DNA of 62,121 bases from a bacterium (GCA_029945665.1 JAQSCZ010000001.1:1-62121), one strand, 5' to 3'. Positions 50,854-60,775 are shown, counted from the stretch's first letter. Program-made: numbers and translations. The notes: generated from the sequence alone by a model not told the origin.

Positions 50854-52221
50854 ATGACCACGTCTAAGAATTATAAAGTTTTTGTTGTTGAGGACAATGA
50901 ATGGTTTAATAAAATGCTGGTGCATTGTTTAACACAGAATCCTGACATAGAAGTTAAGAGTTTTTTCAATGGGGCAGATCTTCTAAAAGCCTTACACGAA
51001 AAACCCGATGCAATAACACTCGACTACCGATTGCCAGACATGAATGGCTCAGCGCTTTTGCAACAAATTAAAGCCTTCAATCCTCAACTCGAAGTCATTA
51101 TGATTTCTGAGCAGAATGACATAGAAGTGGCTGTTGAATTACTCAAATTAGGGGCTTACGATTATCTCATTAAAAATACTGATCTGAACAGTCGCTTACT
51201 TAATAATATTAATAATCTTCTAAAGCGAACGCATTTAGAAAAACGCATTGAATATTTGCAAGAAGAAGTTGAACAAAAATTTAATTTTTCAAACTCCATT
51301 ATTGGTCAAAGTGAAGTTATGAAAAAAGTGTTCAGCGTTTTGGAAAAGGCAAGTGCATCCAATATCAATGTTTCTATCACAGGCGATACCGGCACAGGCA
51401 AAGAATTAGTAGCCAAAGCCATTCATTATAACTCGGAAAGAAAAAACAAACCCTTTATAGCTGTAAATATGGCAGCTATTCCTAAAGAATTAATTGAAAG
51501 TGAATTGTTTGGATACGAAAAGGGAGCCTTTACAGGTGCTAATGAAAAAAGAAAAGGGAAATTTCTTGAAGCCAATACAGGTACTATTTTCTTGGATGAA
51601 ATAGCTGAAATGGATTTAGCAATGCAATCTAAATTATTGCGGGTATTACAAGAAAGAGAAGTTACACCATTGGGCAGTAGCACACCTCAAAAAATAGATT
51701 GTAAACTAATCATTGCAACCCACGAAAATTTAAAAAAGCTGGTGGATGAAAAAAGATTTAGAGAAGATTTATTTTTTAGAATCATGGGGCTGAATATCCA
51801 TTTACCACCCTTGCATGAACGCGATAAAGACGTACTATTCATTGCAAAGAAATGTATTGAAGAATTTTGCAAGTCGAATAAAATGCCGATTAAAAGCCTA
51901 AAGGAAGACGCTTGTAAAAAGCTTTTAACTTATCCATTCCCTGGCAATGTTCGCGAATTAAAATCTGTTATTGAAGTGGGCATTGTATTAGCTGATGGAC
52001 CTGAAATTGAGGCCGAAAATATAATTTTTCAGCATGCCGACACGCTTACACAAGTAGCCACTGAAGAGAAAACCATGCGTCAATACAATTATGAAATAAT
52101 CTCCTTGTTATTAAAAAAGCATGGCGAAGACATTCCTACCGTTGCAAAAATTTTAGACATTAGTTCAGCAACCATTTACCGCATACTTAAGGAATTTAGT
52201 TCAACACAAACTACTGCTTAA
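50854..52221 (+). CDS. Sigma-54-dependent response regulator (NtrC family)
   Basis: A 455-residue protein with three intact domains. The receiver has acidic residues 13-14 and phospho-Asp57 (TLDYRLPDMNG). The AAA+ domain (about 145-380) has Walker A GDTGTGKELVAKAIH, the sigma-54 contact loop GAFTGA, and Walker B GTIFLDEIAEM. A C-terminal Fis-type helix-turn-helix reads TVAKILDISSATIYRILKEF. It should activate sigma-54 promoters when phosphorylated by the adjacent kinase. Its 3' end overlaps the convergent membrane-protein gene by 11 bp. Confidence 0.94.
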   Translation: MTTSKNYKVFVVEDNEWFNKMLVHCLTQNPDIEVKSFFNGADLLKALHEKPDAITLDYRLPDMNGSALLQQIKAFNPQLEVIMISEQNDIEVAVELLKLGAYDYLIKNTDLNSRLLNNINNLLKRTHLEKRIEYLQEEVEQKFNFSNSIIGQSEVMKKVFSVLEKASASNINVSITGDTGTGKELVAKAIHYNSERKNKPFIAVNMAAIPKELIESELFGYEKGAFTGANEKRKGKFLEANTGTIFLDEIAEMDLAMQSKLLRVLQEREVTPLGSSTPQKIDCKLIIATHENLKKLVDEKRFREDLFFRIMGLNIHLPPLHERDKDVLFIAKKCIEEFCKSNKMPIKSLKEDACKKLLTYPFPGNVRELKSVIEVGIVLADGPEIEAENIIFQHADTLTQVATEEKTMRQYNYEIISLLLKKHGEDIPTVAKILDISSATIYRILKEFSSTQTTA

Positions 52222-52720
52222 TATTTTCACTTAAAAATAATTGAAGGGCTTCTGCTTTTTGCGTGCCCAAAAGAAATCGTCTACCCGATTTTAGATAAAC
52301 TTGTAATCCTTTATTACCAGAAACAGTATAGGCCTTTCCCATTTTACCATATCTAATTCCCCATCCCCCGTAATCTTTTAAAGGTTCAAAACTGATTATT
52401 TCGTATCGTACTATTTCTTCCCAACGGTATTGTTTGTAACGGATATGAAATGGAAAAAAACGAAACTGAATACCCGATTTGTCTAGTATTGTCGATAAAC
52501 GAGCAAATGCAAACAAGGCTATTAAAAATAAAAAAAACGCAAACACAAATAAGAAAATCACTACCAATTCAGTATCACTCGTTGGGTTACTGCTCATTTT
52601 TTTCTTTAATATAATTTGCTCGTATATTTCATATCCAAATATCCCTAATGTAAATAAGCCGGCCAAACTTAATATCACCCATATCCAAGCTTGCTTAAAT
52701 TTCTGTATTTCCTTATACAT
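52211..52720 (-). CDS. Two-helix membrane protein with PH-like domain
   Basis: A 169-residue protein with transmembrane helices at about residues 13-34 and 48-72, then a soluble C-terminal part of about 95 residues. The latter (DKSGIQFRFFPFHIRYKQYRWEEIVRYEII, then LQVYLKSGRRFLLGTQKAEAL) has the look of bacterial PH-type domains. No signal peptide; it sits in the inner membrane. Function unknown. It converges with the sigma-54 regulator, overlapping by 11 bp. Confidence 0.8.
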   Translation of the reverse strand: MYKEIQKFKQAWIWVILSLAGLFTLGIFGYEIYEQIILKKKMSSNPTSDTELVVIFLFVFAFFLFLIALFAFARLSTILDKSGIQFRFFPFHIRYKQYRWEEIVRYEIISFEPLKDYGGWGIRYGKMGKAYTVSGNKGLQVYLKSGRRFLLGTQKAEALQLFLSENIKQ

Positions 52721-52954
52721 GATACGTTTTAGTTTTAGTTGTGAGAATTTTAGTTAAGCCAATTCGTACGCTAAAATTCAATGCATTACAAAAGTAATAA
52801 AAAAGGACATAAAACTAAAGCTGAAAAATAAACTTCCACAGGCTATAATTGACTTCTACCTTGTGCTTGCTAAGTGTTTTATTAAATCACCAGCGTATTT
52901 AAAGACTATCTAAACGCATTTTATTTTTATGAAATTTTTAATGGATTCTGTCAA

Positions 52955-53152
52955 CTAAGCAGTCTTCTGGGATTTTAATTTTTCAAGCAGTGAATGAATA
53001 GAGGCATTTGTTCTCCCAAAATATTTTGCTGCTTCTAATTTCACTGCTCTATTCAATACCAAAAATAGAATTTTAGCATTGGCTGTCCATAAATGGGTGT
53101 ATTCAAATATAACATCTGAATTTTTAGCACATAAAAAATAAATATTAAAAGA
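52955..53152 (-). pseudogene. Possible coding remnant with helix-turn-helix-like end
   Basis: A 65-codon open stretch ends in TAG at 52955 and begins after a stop with no ATG in frame. The translated end, VKLEAAKYFGRTNASIHSLL followed by EKLKSQKTA, resembles a short DNA-binding helix-turn-helix. The absence of a start and the gene-poor surroundings suggest a truncated gene; it could also be chance. Confidence 0.25.
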
Positions 53153-53252
53153 TCACTAAAATGAATGGTATAGCCGACCCTAAGCGCTTAAAAACGACTA
53201 TAAATGTTTAAAAACAGCTAATGAGAACCTAAGCTGCTCAAATTTGCACCCT

Positions 53253-53387
53253 ATGAAACACCTTATTCAATTGTTTAAAAAATCACTGCGCAGAACACAC
53301 TGCAATCTGCAACTTATTTATGGCTTACTCTTTATCATTTTTTTTAAATTGCTAAAATATCTCAAATCAAAATTTAGAAACCAATAA
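53253..53387 (+). CDS. Possible small cationic membrane peptide (44 aa)
   Basis: ATG at 53253 opens a 44-codon frame. It starts with a basic stretch (KKSLRRTH), contains one hydrophobic segment (LQLIYGLLFIIFFKLL) and ends very basic (KYLKSKFRNQ). The upstream sequence CAAATTTG resembles a -7 box except for its first base. No homologue is recognised; it may be real or noise. Confidence 0.3.
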   Translation: MKHLIQLFKKSLRRTHCNLQLIYGLLFIIFFKLLKYLKSKFRNQ

Positions 53388-53474
53388 TTTGCCATTACCA
53401 AATCAAAATTAAATATGGTTTTATCTTTGGACTTATCTTATAAGTATCCGGTTTAGAGCGCCCAAAACAAGTAT

Positions 53475-55388
53475 CTACGGTTTCACAAAATGCTGTGTCA
53501 ACACCTGCGTACCATCACTTAACTGAACCACATACATGCCCTTTACTAAATGTCCAACAGCAATCGGCACATTGTTCTGTTTGCTGATAGCTTTGGCATA
53601 TACCAAGGCCCCTAGTGCATTATAAATTTTGATGGTATAATGTAAATTTATATTTGGCAACTCGATATTAATGAATTCACTGCTGGGATTTGGATACAAT
53701 AAAAATTGTGGCTGCATAGTTGGTGTATTAATACTGCTGCTATAACCAACCAAAGGCATGGTCATTAAGGATGCATTGACACTGTTCACATAAACAGTAT
53801 TCTTAGCAACCAATGGATTCAATAAGGAATCTAAACTATTACCAGGATACATGGCACCTCCATTATTCATGTTGCGATTAAATCGCGGATAATTGGAGGA
53901 ACTAATGTCTAATCTAATTTTATGACCTGCTAAAAAAGTAATACATGTTGCGGGCAACTCCAATTCACAATCATAGACCTTACCTGCCACCAACATTGAT
54001 GTGGAAGCGAATGTCAGACCATTTCTAAATCGCATTCGCATGGATTTGTCTAGTACCAACATCGATCGCCCATCTGGATAAACATCGGTTAATCGGACAT
54101 CGAAATCGGTATCTAGTTTATCGGATGATACTATTAAATGTATTTTTACACTGCCTTTTAAAACAACATCTTTACCGAGTGTTGCAGTACTAAAAATCAA
54201 GATATCATTTCTACTTTCTACCTTGGCCACTTGATCGTATGGACCTTGCACCAAATCGTTCCGCAAGGTACTCCCCCCAACGGTAGGCGAAGGATTAGTA
54301 GGATCGTAATTAAAACTTAAACTATCTGTAGTCGAAATCGATTTTGCATTGTCTATACTGCCATCTTTGTGTAAATAAAATAAAATATCTGTGGTATTAT
54401 TTGGCGGCCAAATTGCACTGCGTTGCCATTTATTATCTCCCATTTGATAATAGGTTACAAATGCATTCAGATCCCATCCATTGTTTTGACTTCTTAAATA
54501 ATAATCAAAATACAGCATCGCCATTGAATCATTCCAGGCTGCTGAATTAGGATATGTTAATTCCCCCTGAACATTGGTTCCCACCTGCGCTGTGCCATGT
54601 CCACCATGCACCCATGGACCAACTAATATTTTGTGTTTATCTCTTACATTGACAGCCGAGCTGTTTCTAATTTGATTAAAAAAGGGAAGCATAAATTCTA
54701 TGGTATGATCATACCAGCCACCAATCATAAAACAAGGCACTCTGATACTATCTGGATAATTGTTGGCGGCTTCTACAAAAGTCCAAGTATTGTCGTAATA
54801 AGGATGTGCCATTAAGGTTTTTGATAATCCGAAGCCCAACTGATCGAGTTGTTGCACATACTCAGTTCTTAAATTGCCATTTGGAAAATACTCGTTATAA
54901 TCATATTGCGGTGCTGCTACCAATGGACAAATACAAGTTAAATGCGGAGGATTTTTTGCCGCGGTTTGATATTGTACCCGACCTAATGCAGATGGACCCC
55001 AAGTGCCAACTTTACCATTGCTCCATGTTTGTGAAGCTATCCATTCTACTGCTGAATAACCATCGTCGCCCATGGTGGGACTGCCAGGATAAGCCGCCTT
55101 TTTTGAACCGTAAAAGCCTCGCCAATCTGCCACTACAAAAATATAATTACTGCTGTTCAAATTGTTGCCAATACCCATGGGTAATCCAAATCTATAAAGC
55201 TGCCGATTGTAAGGTGTTTGAATCAAAATAACTGGACCATTCAACATGCCTGTAGGCTTGTATATATCAACAGCCATATGTCTCCCATCCTTTAAAGGAA
55301 TAGAATCAATTAAAGGTGTTAAAATAGCGTATGTTGACAGTCGGAATAACAGCAAGGTAATTAATAAAAACAATGCTTTCAAATGCAT
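53475..55388 (-). CDS. CocE/NonD-family X-prolyl dipeptidase-like hydrolase with T9SS tail
   Basis: About 637 residues from MHLKALFLL (55388). A start at 55412 is also possible; the furthest ATG (55424) lies inside the -7 box. A signal peptide is followed by an alpha/beta-hydrolase of the S15 type: TWGPSALGRVQYQTA carries the nucleophile Ser and GPWVHGGHG the catalytic His region, and a jelly-roll C-domain follows. The last 80 residues are a type A sorting domain (YPNPSSEFINIELP, YTIKIYNALGALVYA, VKGMYVVQL), so it is exported by T9SS. Cocaine-esterase relatives hydrolyse esters or peptides; the substrate here is unknown. Confidence 0.88.
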   Translation of the reverse strand: MHLKALFLLITLLLFRLSTYAILTPLIDSIPLKDGRHMAVDIYKPTGMLNGPVILIQTPYNRQLYRFGLPMGIGNNLNSSNYIFVVADWRGFYGSKKAAYPGSPTMGDDGYSAVEWIASQTWSNGKVGTWGPSALGRVQYQTAAKNPPHLTCICPLVAAPQYDYNEYFPNGNLRTEYVQQLDQLGFGLSKTLMAHPYYDNTWTFVEAANNYPDSIRVPCFMIGGWYDHTIEFMLPFFNQIRNSSAVNVRDKHKILVGPWVHGGHGTAQVGTNVQGELTYPNSAAWNDSMAMLYFDYYLRSQNNGWDLNAFVTYYQMGDNKWQRSAIWPPNNTTDILFYLHKDGSIDNAKSISTTDSLSFNYDPTNPSPTVGGSTLRNDLVQGPYDQVAKVESRNDILIFSTATLGKDVVLKGSVKIHLIVSSDKLDTDFDVRLTDVYPDGRSMLVLDKSMRMRFRNGLTFASTSMLVAGKVYDCELELPATCITFLAGHKIRLDISSSNYPRFNRNMNNGGAMYPGNSLDSLLNPLVAKNTVYVNSVNASLMTMPLVGYSSSINTPTMQPQFLLYPNPSSEFINIELPNINLHYTIKIYNALGALVYAKAISKQNNVPIAVGHLVKGMYVVQLSDGTQVLTQHFVKP

Positions 55389-55417
55389 TCCTATTTCAAT
55401 ATCATTTTTCATAAAAA

Positions 55418-55425
55418 CAAACATA
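55418..55425 (-). promoter_or_regulatory. -7 box for the CocE-like gene
   Basis: The minus strand reads TATGTTTG, 29 nt before the ATG at 55388. It rules out the start at 55424. Confidence 0.45.
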
Positions 55426-55509
55426 CAAATACCTCGTTAAGCGATAAAGGGAATCTTAATAACAAAGTAGATAATTCTCCAAAATTAACTACACTTTCAC
55501 TGGTGTATT

Positions 55510-56190
55510 TTATTTAGAAAAGAGATTTCTAACCAATCCTATTTCGATTAGATGGCGATAGGTTTTGGTATTGGCTCCCACATTTTTCAACTCATTAGTC
55601 AAACCACAATAGAAAGCATATTGAGGCATAATCCACCAATCTTTCTTAATTGCTATGCGGTAGGCAAGTCGACCCGATAAGCCCATTCCGAACTTGTTAA
55701 GCATGTTTCTTGAACTGTTGTCAATGCGTGTGTTCACATCAGGTTTATCGGCACTAAAAACCGTATTTTTATAGCCCTTCATTTGAGCATTTAATAAGAA
55801 ATTAGTTTCTACTCCGAGACTAAAAGTCAAATGGTTATCCTTAATTTTAAAATTGAAGGGATAAATACCTAATCCCAGAATTGACTTATTAATTTCAATA
55901 CCAGTTGTAGTTATCTCTTCAGGCTTGCGCGCAGTTGTATAAACATACCCGTTATAGGAAGATGACCTTAGGGTAAACAAAAAGGAGTGATTGGCTATTT
56001 TTACATTGTCTAATCCTATGCCAAAATTCGACCCTTTAAGACCTGAATAAAAAGTGCTAAAATTGGCATTGTCCTTTTTGTAATCAAAGAAACGGTTGTT
56101 ATTTAATCCACCAAATAACATGAGGCTCTGACCAGTTAATCCAACCACATTGCCCAACATAATAATTAACACCAATAACCTTACTTTCAT
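55510..56190 (-). CDS. Outer-membrane barrel protein of unknown function
   Basis: A 226-residue precursor with signal peptide ending near VGLTGQ. The mature part has barrel-like strands (MLFGGLNNNRFFDYKKD, WWIMPQYAFYCGLTNELKN) and ends LVRNLFSK. A -7 box TAATTTTG is seen on the minus strand at 56229-56222, giving a leader of about 26 nt. No family is recognised and no partner gene is adjacent. Confidence 0.75.
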   Translation of the reverse strand: MKVRLLVLIIMLGNVVGLTGQSLMLFGGLNNNRFFDYKKDNANFSTFYSGLKGSNFGIGLDNVKIANHSFLFTLRSSSYNGYVYTTARKPEEITTTGIEINKSILGLGIYPFNFKIKDNHLTFSLGVETNFLLNAQMKGYKNTVFSADKPDVNTRIDNSSRNMLNKFGMGLSGRLAYRIAIKKDWWIMPQYAFYCGLTNELKNVGANTKTYRHLIEIGLVRNLFSK

Positions 56191-56600
56191 CGTCTTTGTT
56201 TTACTTTTAATACCATTTAGACAAAATTATTGTATCTACTTCTGAATTATGACACAAATAATACAATTCTTTTTAAATGATCGCTGCGAAATTATGATTT
56301 GCAAGATGTTGAAAGGATGACGATCATCAGTAAAATACATAATCGATGTCATATAAATCATTTAGTTGCGGCTTTTAAATCTATTGCAAATCCTTACTAT
56401 CACTTGGTAAATCAGAAAAAATAACAAAACAAACTACCATATTTTCAATGTCATTAATTGGTCATATTATTTAAAAAGGCGCATGCACGTTGCGATTTTC
56501 TTTTTTACGAGAAATCACACCCCTAATACCCTAAAATTCTGACAACTATTTTTTAGTAAAGCGTCTATTGCATTGCTTGACCACTCTGTGAAAGAGAAAC
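56191..56600. other. Intergenic region, no gene seen
   Basis: It holds the promoter of the barrel gene (-7 box at 56222-56229). I found no convincing ORF, RNA gene or repeat in the rest. Confidence 0.5.
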
Positions 56601-56604
56601 AAAA

Positions 56605-56630
56605 AAGGGAATACATTGCTGCATTCCCTT
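56605..56630 (-). terminator. Intrinsic terminator of nrdJ
   Basis: AAGGGAAT (56605-56612) pairs with ATTCCCTT (56623-56630) around a 10-nt loop. On the minus strand it is followed by a T-run. It lies 31 bp past the nrdJ stop. Confidence 0.75.
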
Positions 56631-56660
56631 CTTCTTTTATAGTGTTGTGTGATTCTATTA

Positions 56661-59600
56661 TTATGAGCAACCGCTGGTTGTACCACAAGTCAAGCAAGTG
56701 TAGCAAGTGCCTGAGCGCACTGTAATATTGCCACAACTTTTACAAGCTGGCGCATCACCCATTGTCGGCGGTGTTGCAGGCTTAACACTGGTGTGCATTT
56801 TATGACCATGAGCTACTGGCGCTGGCTTAGACTCGGAGCTTTTTACTGGCTCTTTAATTTCATTTTGAGCTAAGTTATAAGCTGGTTGTATTGGCATTTC
56901 ATCAGCAATTTTTGGCTTAACATGCAATTGGTCTTGGTGGTTCAAATATTCGAAGCCTAACAAACGGAATATGAAGTCGACTACAGAAGTAGAAGATTTG
57001 ATATTTGCATGTCCTTCTACCATACCACTTGGTTCGAATCTACTAAATGTAAATTTCTCGTAGTATTCTTCCAATGGTACACCATATTGTAAACCGATAG
57101 ATACTGCAATTGCGAAACAGTTCATTAATGAACGGAAACTAGCGCCTTCTTTGTGCATATCTACAAATATTTCACCAAGCGTGCCATCTTCATATTCACC
57201 AGTTCTTACGAACACTGTATTACCATCAATTTTCGATTTCTGAGTAAAGCCTTTGCGTTTGTTTGGCAATACTTTACGGGTAGCAATATTTGAGAGTTGT
57301 TGTTTGAATACAGGGTTGTTACTATTGATAATTAATCTAGCAGCTTCCAATACAATCTCTGGCGTTAAATCTTCAACTCTGGTTGTAGGTGAAACACCAA
57401 CTGCTTTCTCAACAGAGGCAACTACATCACTTACTGTTTCTTCAACTTCTTCGGTTTTCTTTTCCGATTTATTTGACAATGGTTGAGACAATTTAGAACC
57501 GTCTCTATAAATCGCATTGGCTTTAATACCCATTCTCCAGCTCATTTCGTAGCATGACTTAATATCTTCTATGGTTGCTTCGTTCGGAAGATTAATGGTC
57601 TTAGAAATCGCACCTGATATAAATGGTTGCGCTGCAGCCATCATGCGTATGTGTGAGTGTGCATGCAAGAAACGGGTTCCTTTGTTACCGCATTTGTTAG
57701 CTGTATCGAATACAGGATAGTGCTCTTCTTTCAATAATGGGGCACCTTCAATTGTCATAGTACCAGTTACAAATTCATTAGCAGCTTCTATTTCTGCAGC
57801 TTTGAATCCCAATGCTCTTAATAAATTAAAATCAAGATGGTTGTACTGAGCAGGCGTGAATCCAAGTCTTTCGATGGTCGCTTCGCCTAAAGTAAATACA
57901 TTGAATACAAAGTCAATATCAAATGCTCTCAACAATTCAGATTCAATTTTTTCGATATCTACTTCGTTAAACCCTTTTGCTTTTAAAGCTTCGTGGTTCA
58001 ATGCTGGAGCACCTACCAAGGTAGCATGTCCTTTGGCGTAATTGATAATTGCATCAGATTCAGCTTGGGTATAACCCAATGTTTTTAAAGCTGCTGGTAC
58101 TGCGTGATTAATGATTTTAAAATAACCACCACCGCTTAATTTTTTATATTTTACCAATGCAAAGTCAGGCTCGATACCAGTGGTATCACAATCCATTACT
58201 AATCCAATGGTTCCGGTTGGAGCAATTACAGTTGACTGTGCATTTCTATAACCAAATTTTTCACCGTACATTAACGCTTTGTCCCATGCGTTGCAAGCTG
58301 CTTTCAATAAATCTTCAGGGCAATATTGAGGATCGATAGCAACGGCAGGAATACTTAATCCTTCGTAGGCCAAAGGTGTGTTATAAGCTGCGTAACGGTG
58401 ATTGCGAATAACGCGCATCATGTGTTTTTTATTTTTCTCATACATGCGGAAAGGACCTTTAGCGGCAGCGATTTCGGCACTGGTGGCATAAGATTGACCG
58501 GTTAGTATAGAAGTTAATGCACCACAAATAGCGGTTGCTTTTTGACTGTCATAAGGAATACCAGAAACCATTAACAAAGCACCTAAGTTAGCGTAACCCA
58601 ACCCAAGTGTACGGTAATCGTAACTTAATTGAGCAACCTCTTGACTAGGGAACTGAGCCATTAATACGGATACCTCAAGTACGGTAGTCCATAAACGGAT
58701 GGCGTACTCATAAGACACAATATCGAATTCTAATTTATCAGCATCAAAAAACTTCATTAAGTTTAAAGAAGCTAAATTACAAGCTGTATTATCTAAGAAC
58801 ATGTATTCTGAACATGGATTAGAAGCATTGATTCTTCCACCTTCAGGACAAGTGTGCCATTCGTTGATGGTATCATCATATTGTACACCAGGATCAGCAC
58901 AAGACCACGCAGCATCGCCAATAGCATCCCATACTTCATTAGCTGGTAATGTTTTGAAAACTTTGCCATCGCTTCTACCTATTAAATCCCAATTGGCATC
59001 TTGCTTTAGGGCTTCAAAAAATTTATTAGGTATGCGAACTGAATTGTTAGAATTCTGTCCTGATACTGTTGCATAAGCTTCACCTTCATAATCACTAGGG
59101 TAACCAGCGGCGATTAAAGCTGCAACTTTTTTCTCTTCATTTTTCTTCCAATTAATGAAAGACATAATCTCTGGGTGATCTAAATCAAGACACACCATTT
59201 TAGCAGCTCTGCGGGTAGTACCGCCAGATTTAATTGCACCAGCCGCTCTGTCACCAATTTTCAAGAAAGACATAATCCCTGAAGAGGTTCCGCCGCCAGA
59301 TAATTTCTCACCACTGCCACGTACTTTAGAAAAGTTTGTACCAACACCACTGCCATATTTGAAAATACGCGCTTCACGCACCCATAAATCCATGATACCA
59401 CCTTCGTTCACCAAATCATCATCAACAGACAAAATAAAGCAAGCATGCGGCTGCGGTCTTTCGTAAGCGGAAGTAGAACGGGTTAATTTTTCAGTATCAG
59501 GATCGACGTAATAATGACCTTGTGGTTTACCAGCTATTCCATAACTTGAATGTAAGCCTGTATTAAACCACTGAGGTGAATTAGGCGCAGATTGCTGACC

Positions 59601-59984
59601 TAATATTGAATACACCAATTCTTCATAAAACACTTGTGCATCTTTTGCAGAAGCGAAGTAGTTGTATTTTTCACCCCATTGCTTCCAACAGTCAGCCAAA
59701 CGATGCGCTACTTGTTTAACACTCGTTTCTCCACCCAATGATCCATCAGACATTGGGACACCCGCTCTTCTAAAATACTTTTGTGCAACAATATCTGTTG
59801 CTACCTGACTCCATGCCGCAGGGACTTCTACATTTTTCATTTCAAACACAATATCGCCATTCGGGTTTTTAATACTCGATGTGCGGTACTCGTATTTGAA
59901 TTGGTCGTAAGGAGATACGCCCTCTTTGGTGTTGAGTCTCTCAAATTTGAGACCCTTTTTCATCTGGTCAAGGTTTTGTTGCAT
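56661..59984 (-). CDS. nrdJ: Vitamin B12-dependent ribonucleotide reductase (class II)
   Basis: A 1,107-residue cytoplasmic enzyme. The catalytic core shows HACFILSVDDD (redox Cys), NPCSEYMFLDNTACNLASLN (active-site Cys and Glu) and APTGTIGLVMDCDTTGIEPD. The C-terminal part has VRTGEYEDGTLGEIFVDM and a cysteine-rich tail (CKSCG, CYTCLTCG) for electron delivery. It reduces ribonucleotides using adenosylcobalamin without needing O2 or an NrdB partner. No cobalamin riboswitch or NrdR box is obvious. A hairpin lies at the predicted transcript start. Confidence 0.95.
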   Translation of the reverse strand: MQQNLDQMKKGLKFERLNTKEGVSPYDQFKYEYRTSSIKNPNGDIVFEMKNVEVPAAWSQVATDIVAQKYFRRAGVPMSDGSLGGETSVKQVAHRLADCWKQWGEKYNYFASAKDAQVFYEELVYSILGQQSAPNSPQWFNTGLHSSYGIAGKPQGHYYVDPDTEKLTRSTSAYERPQPHACFILSVDDDLVNEGGIMDLWVREARIFKYGSGVGTNFSKVRGSGEKLSGGGTSSGIMSFLKIGDRAAGAIKSGGTTRRAAKMVCLDLDHPEIMSFINWKKNEEKKVAALIAAGYPSDYEGEAYATVSGQNSNNSVRIPNKFFEALKQDANWDLIGRSDGKVFKTLPANEVWDAIGDAAWSCADPGVQYDDTINEWHTCPEGGRINASNPCSEYMFLDNTACNLASLNLMKFFDADKLEFDIVSYEYAIRLWTTVLEVSVLMAQFPSQEVAQLSYDYRTLGLGYANLGALLMVSGIPYDSQKATAICGALTSILTGQSYATSAEIAAAKGPFRMYEKNKKHMMRVIRNHRYAAYNTPLAYEGLSIPAVAIDPQYCPEDLLKAACNAWDKALMYGEKFGYRNAQSTVIAPTGTIGLVMDCDTTGIEPDFALVKYKKLSGGGYFKIINHAVPAALKTLGYTQAESDAIINYAKGHATLVGAPALNHEALKAKGFNEVDIEKIESELLRAFDIDFVFNVFTLGEATIERLGFTPAQYNHLDFNLLRALGFKAAEIEAANEFVTGTMTIEGAPLLKEEHYPVFDTANKCGNKGTRFLHAHSHIRMMAAAQPFISGAISKTINLPNEATIEDIKSCYEMSWRMGIKANAIYRDGSKLSQPLSNKSEKKTEEVEETVSDVVASVEKAVGVSPTTRVEDLTPEIVLEAARLIINSNNPVFKQQLSNIATRKVLPNKRKGFTQKSKIDGNTVFVRTGEYEDGTLGEIFVDMHKEGASFRSLMNCFAIAVSIGLQYGVPLEEYYEKFTFSRFEPSGMVEGHANIKSSTSVVDFIFRLLGFEYLNHQDQLHVKPKIADEMPIQPAYNLAQNEIKEPVKSSESKPAPVAHGHKMHTSVKPATPPTMGDAPACKSCGNITVRSGTCYTCLTCGTTSGCS

Positions 59985-60036
59985 GCTGTTAAAAATGTCG
60001 TTTGTTGATGTTATGTACTGTCCTAAAAATAAAAAT

Positions 60037-60074
60037 GACCTCTTGCTTTTCTGCTTTGAGGTCCTTCAAAACTA
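60037..60074 (-). promoter_or_regulatory. nrdJ promoter box and 5'-terminal hairpin
   Basis: The minus strand has TAGTTTTG (60074-60067), so transcription should start near 60061. The RNA would begin with GGACCTC, which pairs with GAGGTC at 60042-60037 (6 bp, 15-nt loop), followed by a T-rich run. The hairpin could stabilise the mRNA end or act as a weak attenuator. Confidence 0.35.
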
Positions 60075-60747
60075 TCTCTATTCAATGCATAAAAAGAAAT
60101 GGACTTTTCCACATAAATTGGATATCCCTTTAATGACGCTAATTTGACAATGTTGAAAACAAAAAAGTGAAAAAAAAATGTTGTTTTTTGCAAATTTATT
60201 CTATCTTCTCACCGCAACAAGAAAGCCTTGTAGAACCTTAACTTGTTGAAGTAACTCTTTCAAAATTACAACAAAATTTCGACAATTAAAAATTAGAAAC
60301 ATCCATGAAACACATTCATTATTTTGACTTTGGGTGTAGTTTAAAATGGTCATTTAAAAATTGTAATTTACAAGACCTAATCACAGCATCATTTTCAACA
60401 AAAAAGAACTCCATAAAGCCATGATTTCCATAATTGATTTTGAATAAAACAACAAAGATTTGAATTCTTTTTACCAAATCGAAATTCGTTAATCAAATTA
60501 TTTTTAAAAAATACCTATCACTTTTGTGAATTGAGTCTAACATTTTAAAACATGCTAATCGGATTAGAATTAATTAAATTTTTTCACAAAGAAATTAAAG
60601 ATAACCCAAAGCAACCAATGCAGTTAATGCATTTAGAGCATAAGCTCCCTTTCTCCTATCTCAATATTCTTCGAGCATTATTGATTTTGGGTTTATAAGC
60701 TTTCTATTGCTACTTTCTTCAAAAGGCACAAATTCAAATATAAAACG
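60075..60747. other. Long intergenic region with two weak small ORFs
   Basis: It holds the upstream region of nrdJ and of the GGGP synthase gene. Two short plus-strand frames with ATG starts exist, at 60305-60424 (39 codons) and 60552-60698 (48 codons, MLIGLELIKFFHKEIKDN at its start). The second has a plausible amphipathic composition but no promoter box. Neither is supported enough to call a gene. Confidence 0.4.
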
Positions 60748-60755
60748 TAATTTTG
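60748..60755 (+). promoter_or_regulatory. -7 box for the GGGP synthase gene
   Basis: TAATTTTG matches TAnnTTTG and ends 20 nt before the ATG at 60776. Confidence 0.45.
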
Positions 60756-60775
60756 CCTCTAACATATAAATAGAG

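Noticed and set aside
54806-55231. A 141-codon plus-strand frame opposite the CocE-like gene
   Set aside because: It is antisense to a well-supported gene with clear motifs; its composition is that of a shadow frame.
60552-60698. A 48-codon plus-strand frame between nrdJ and the GGGP synthase gene
   Set aside because: Plausible composition but no promoter box, no recognised motif and no partner; left inside the intergenic description.
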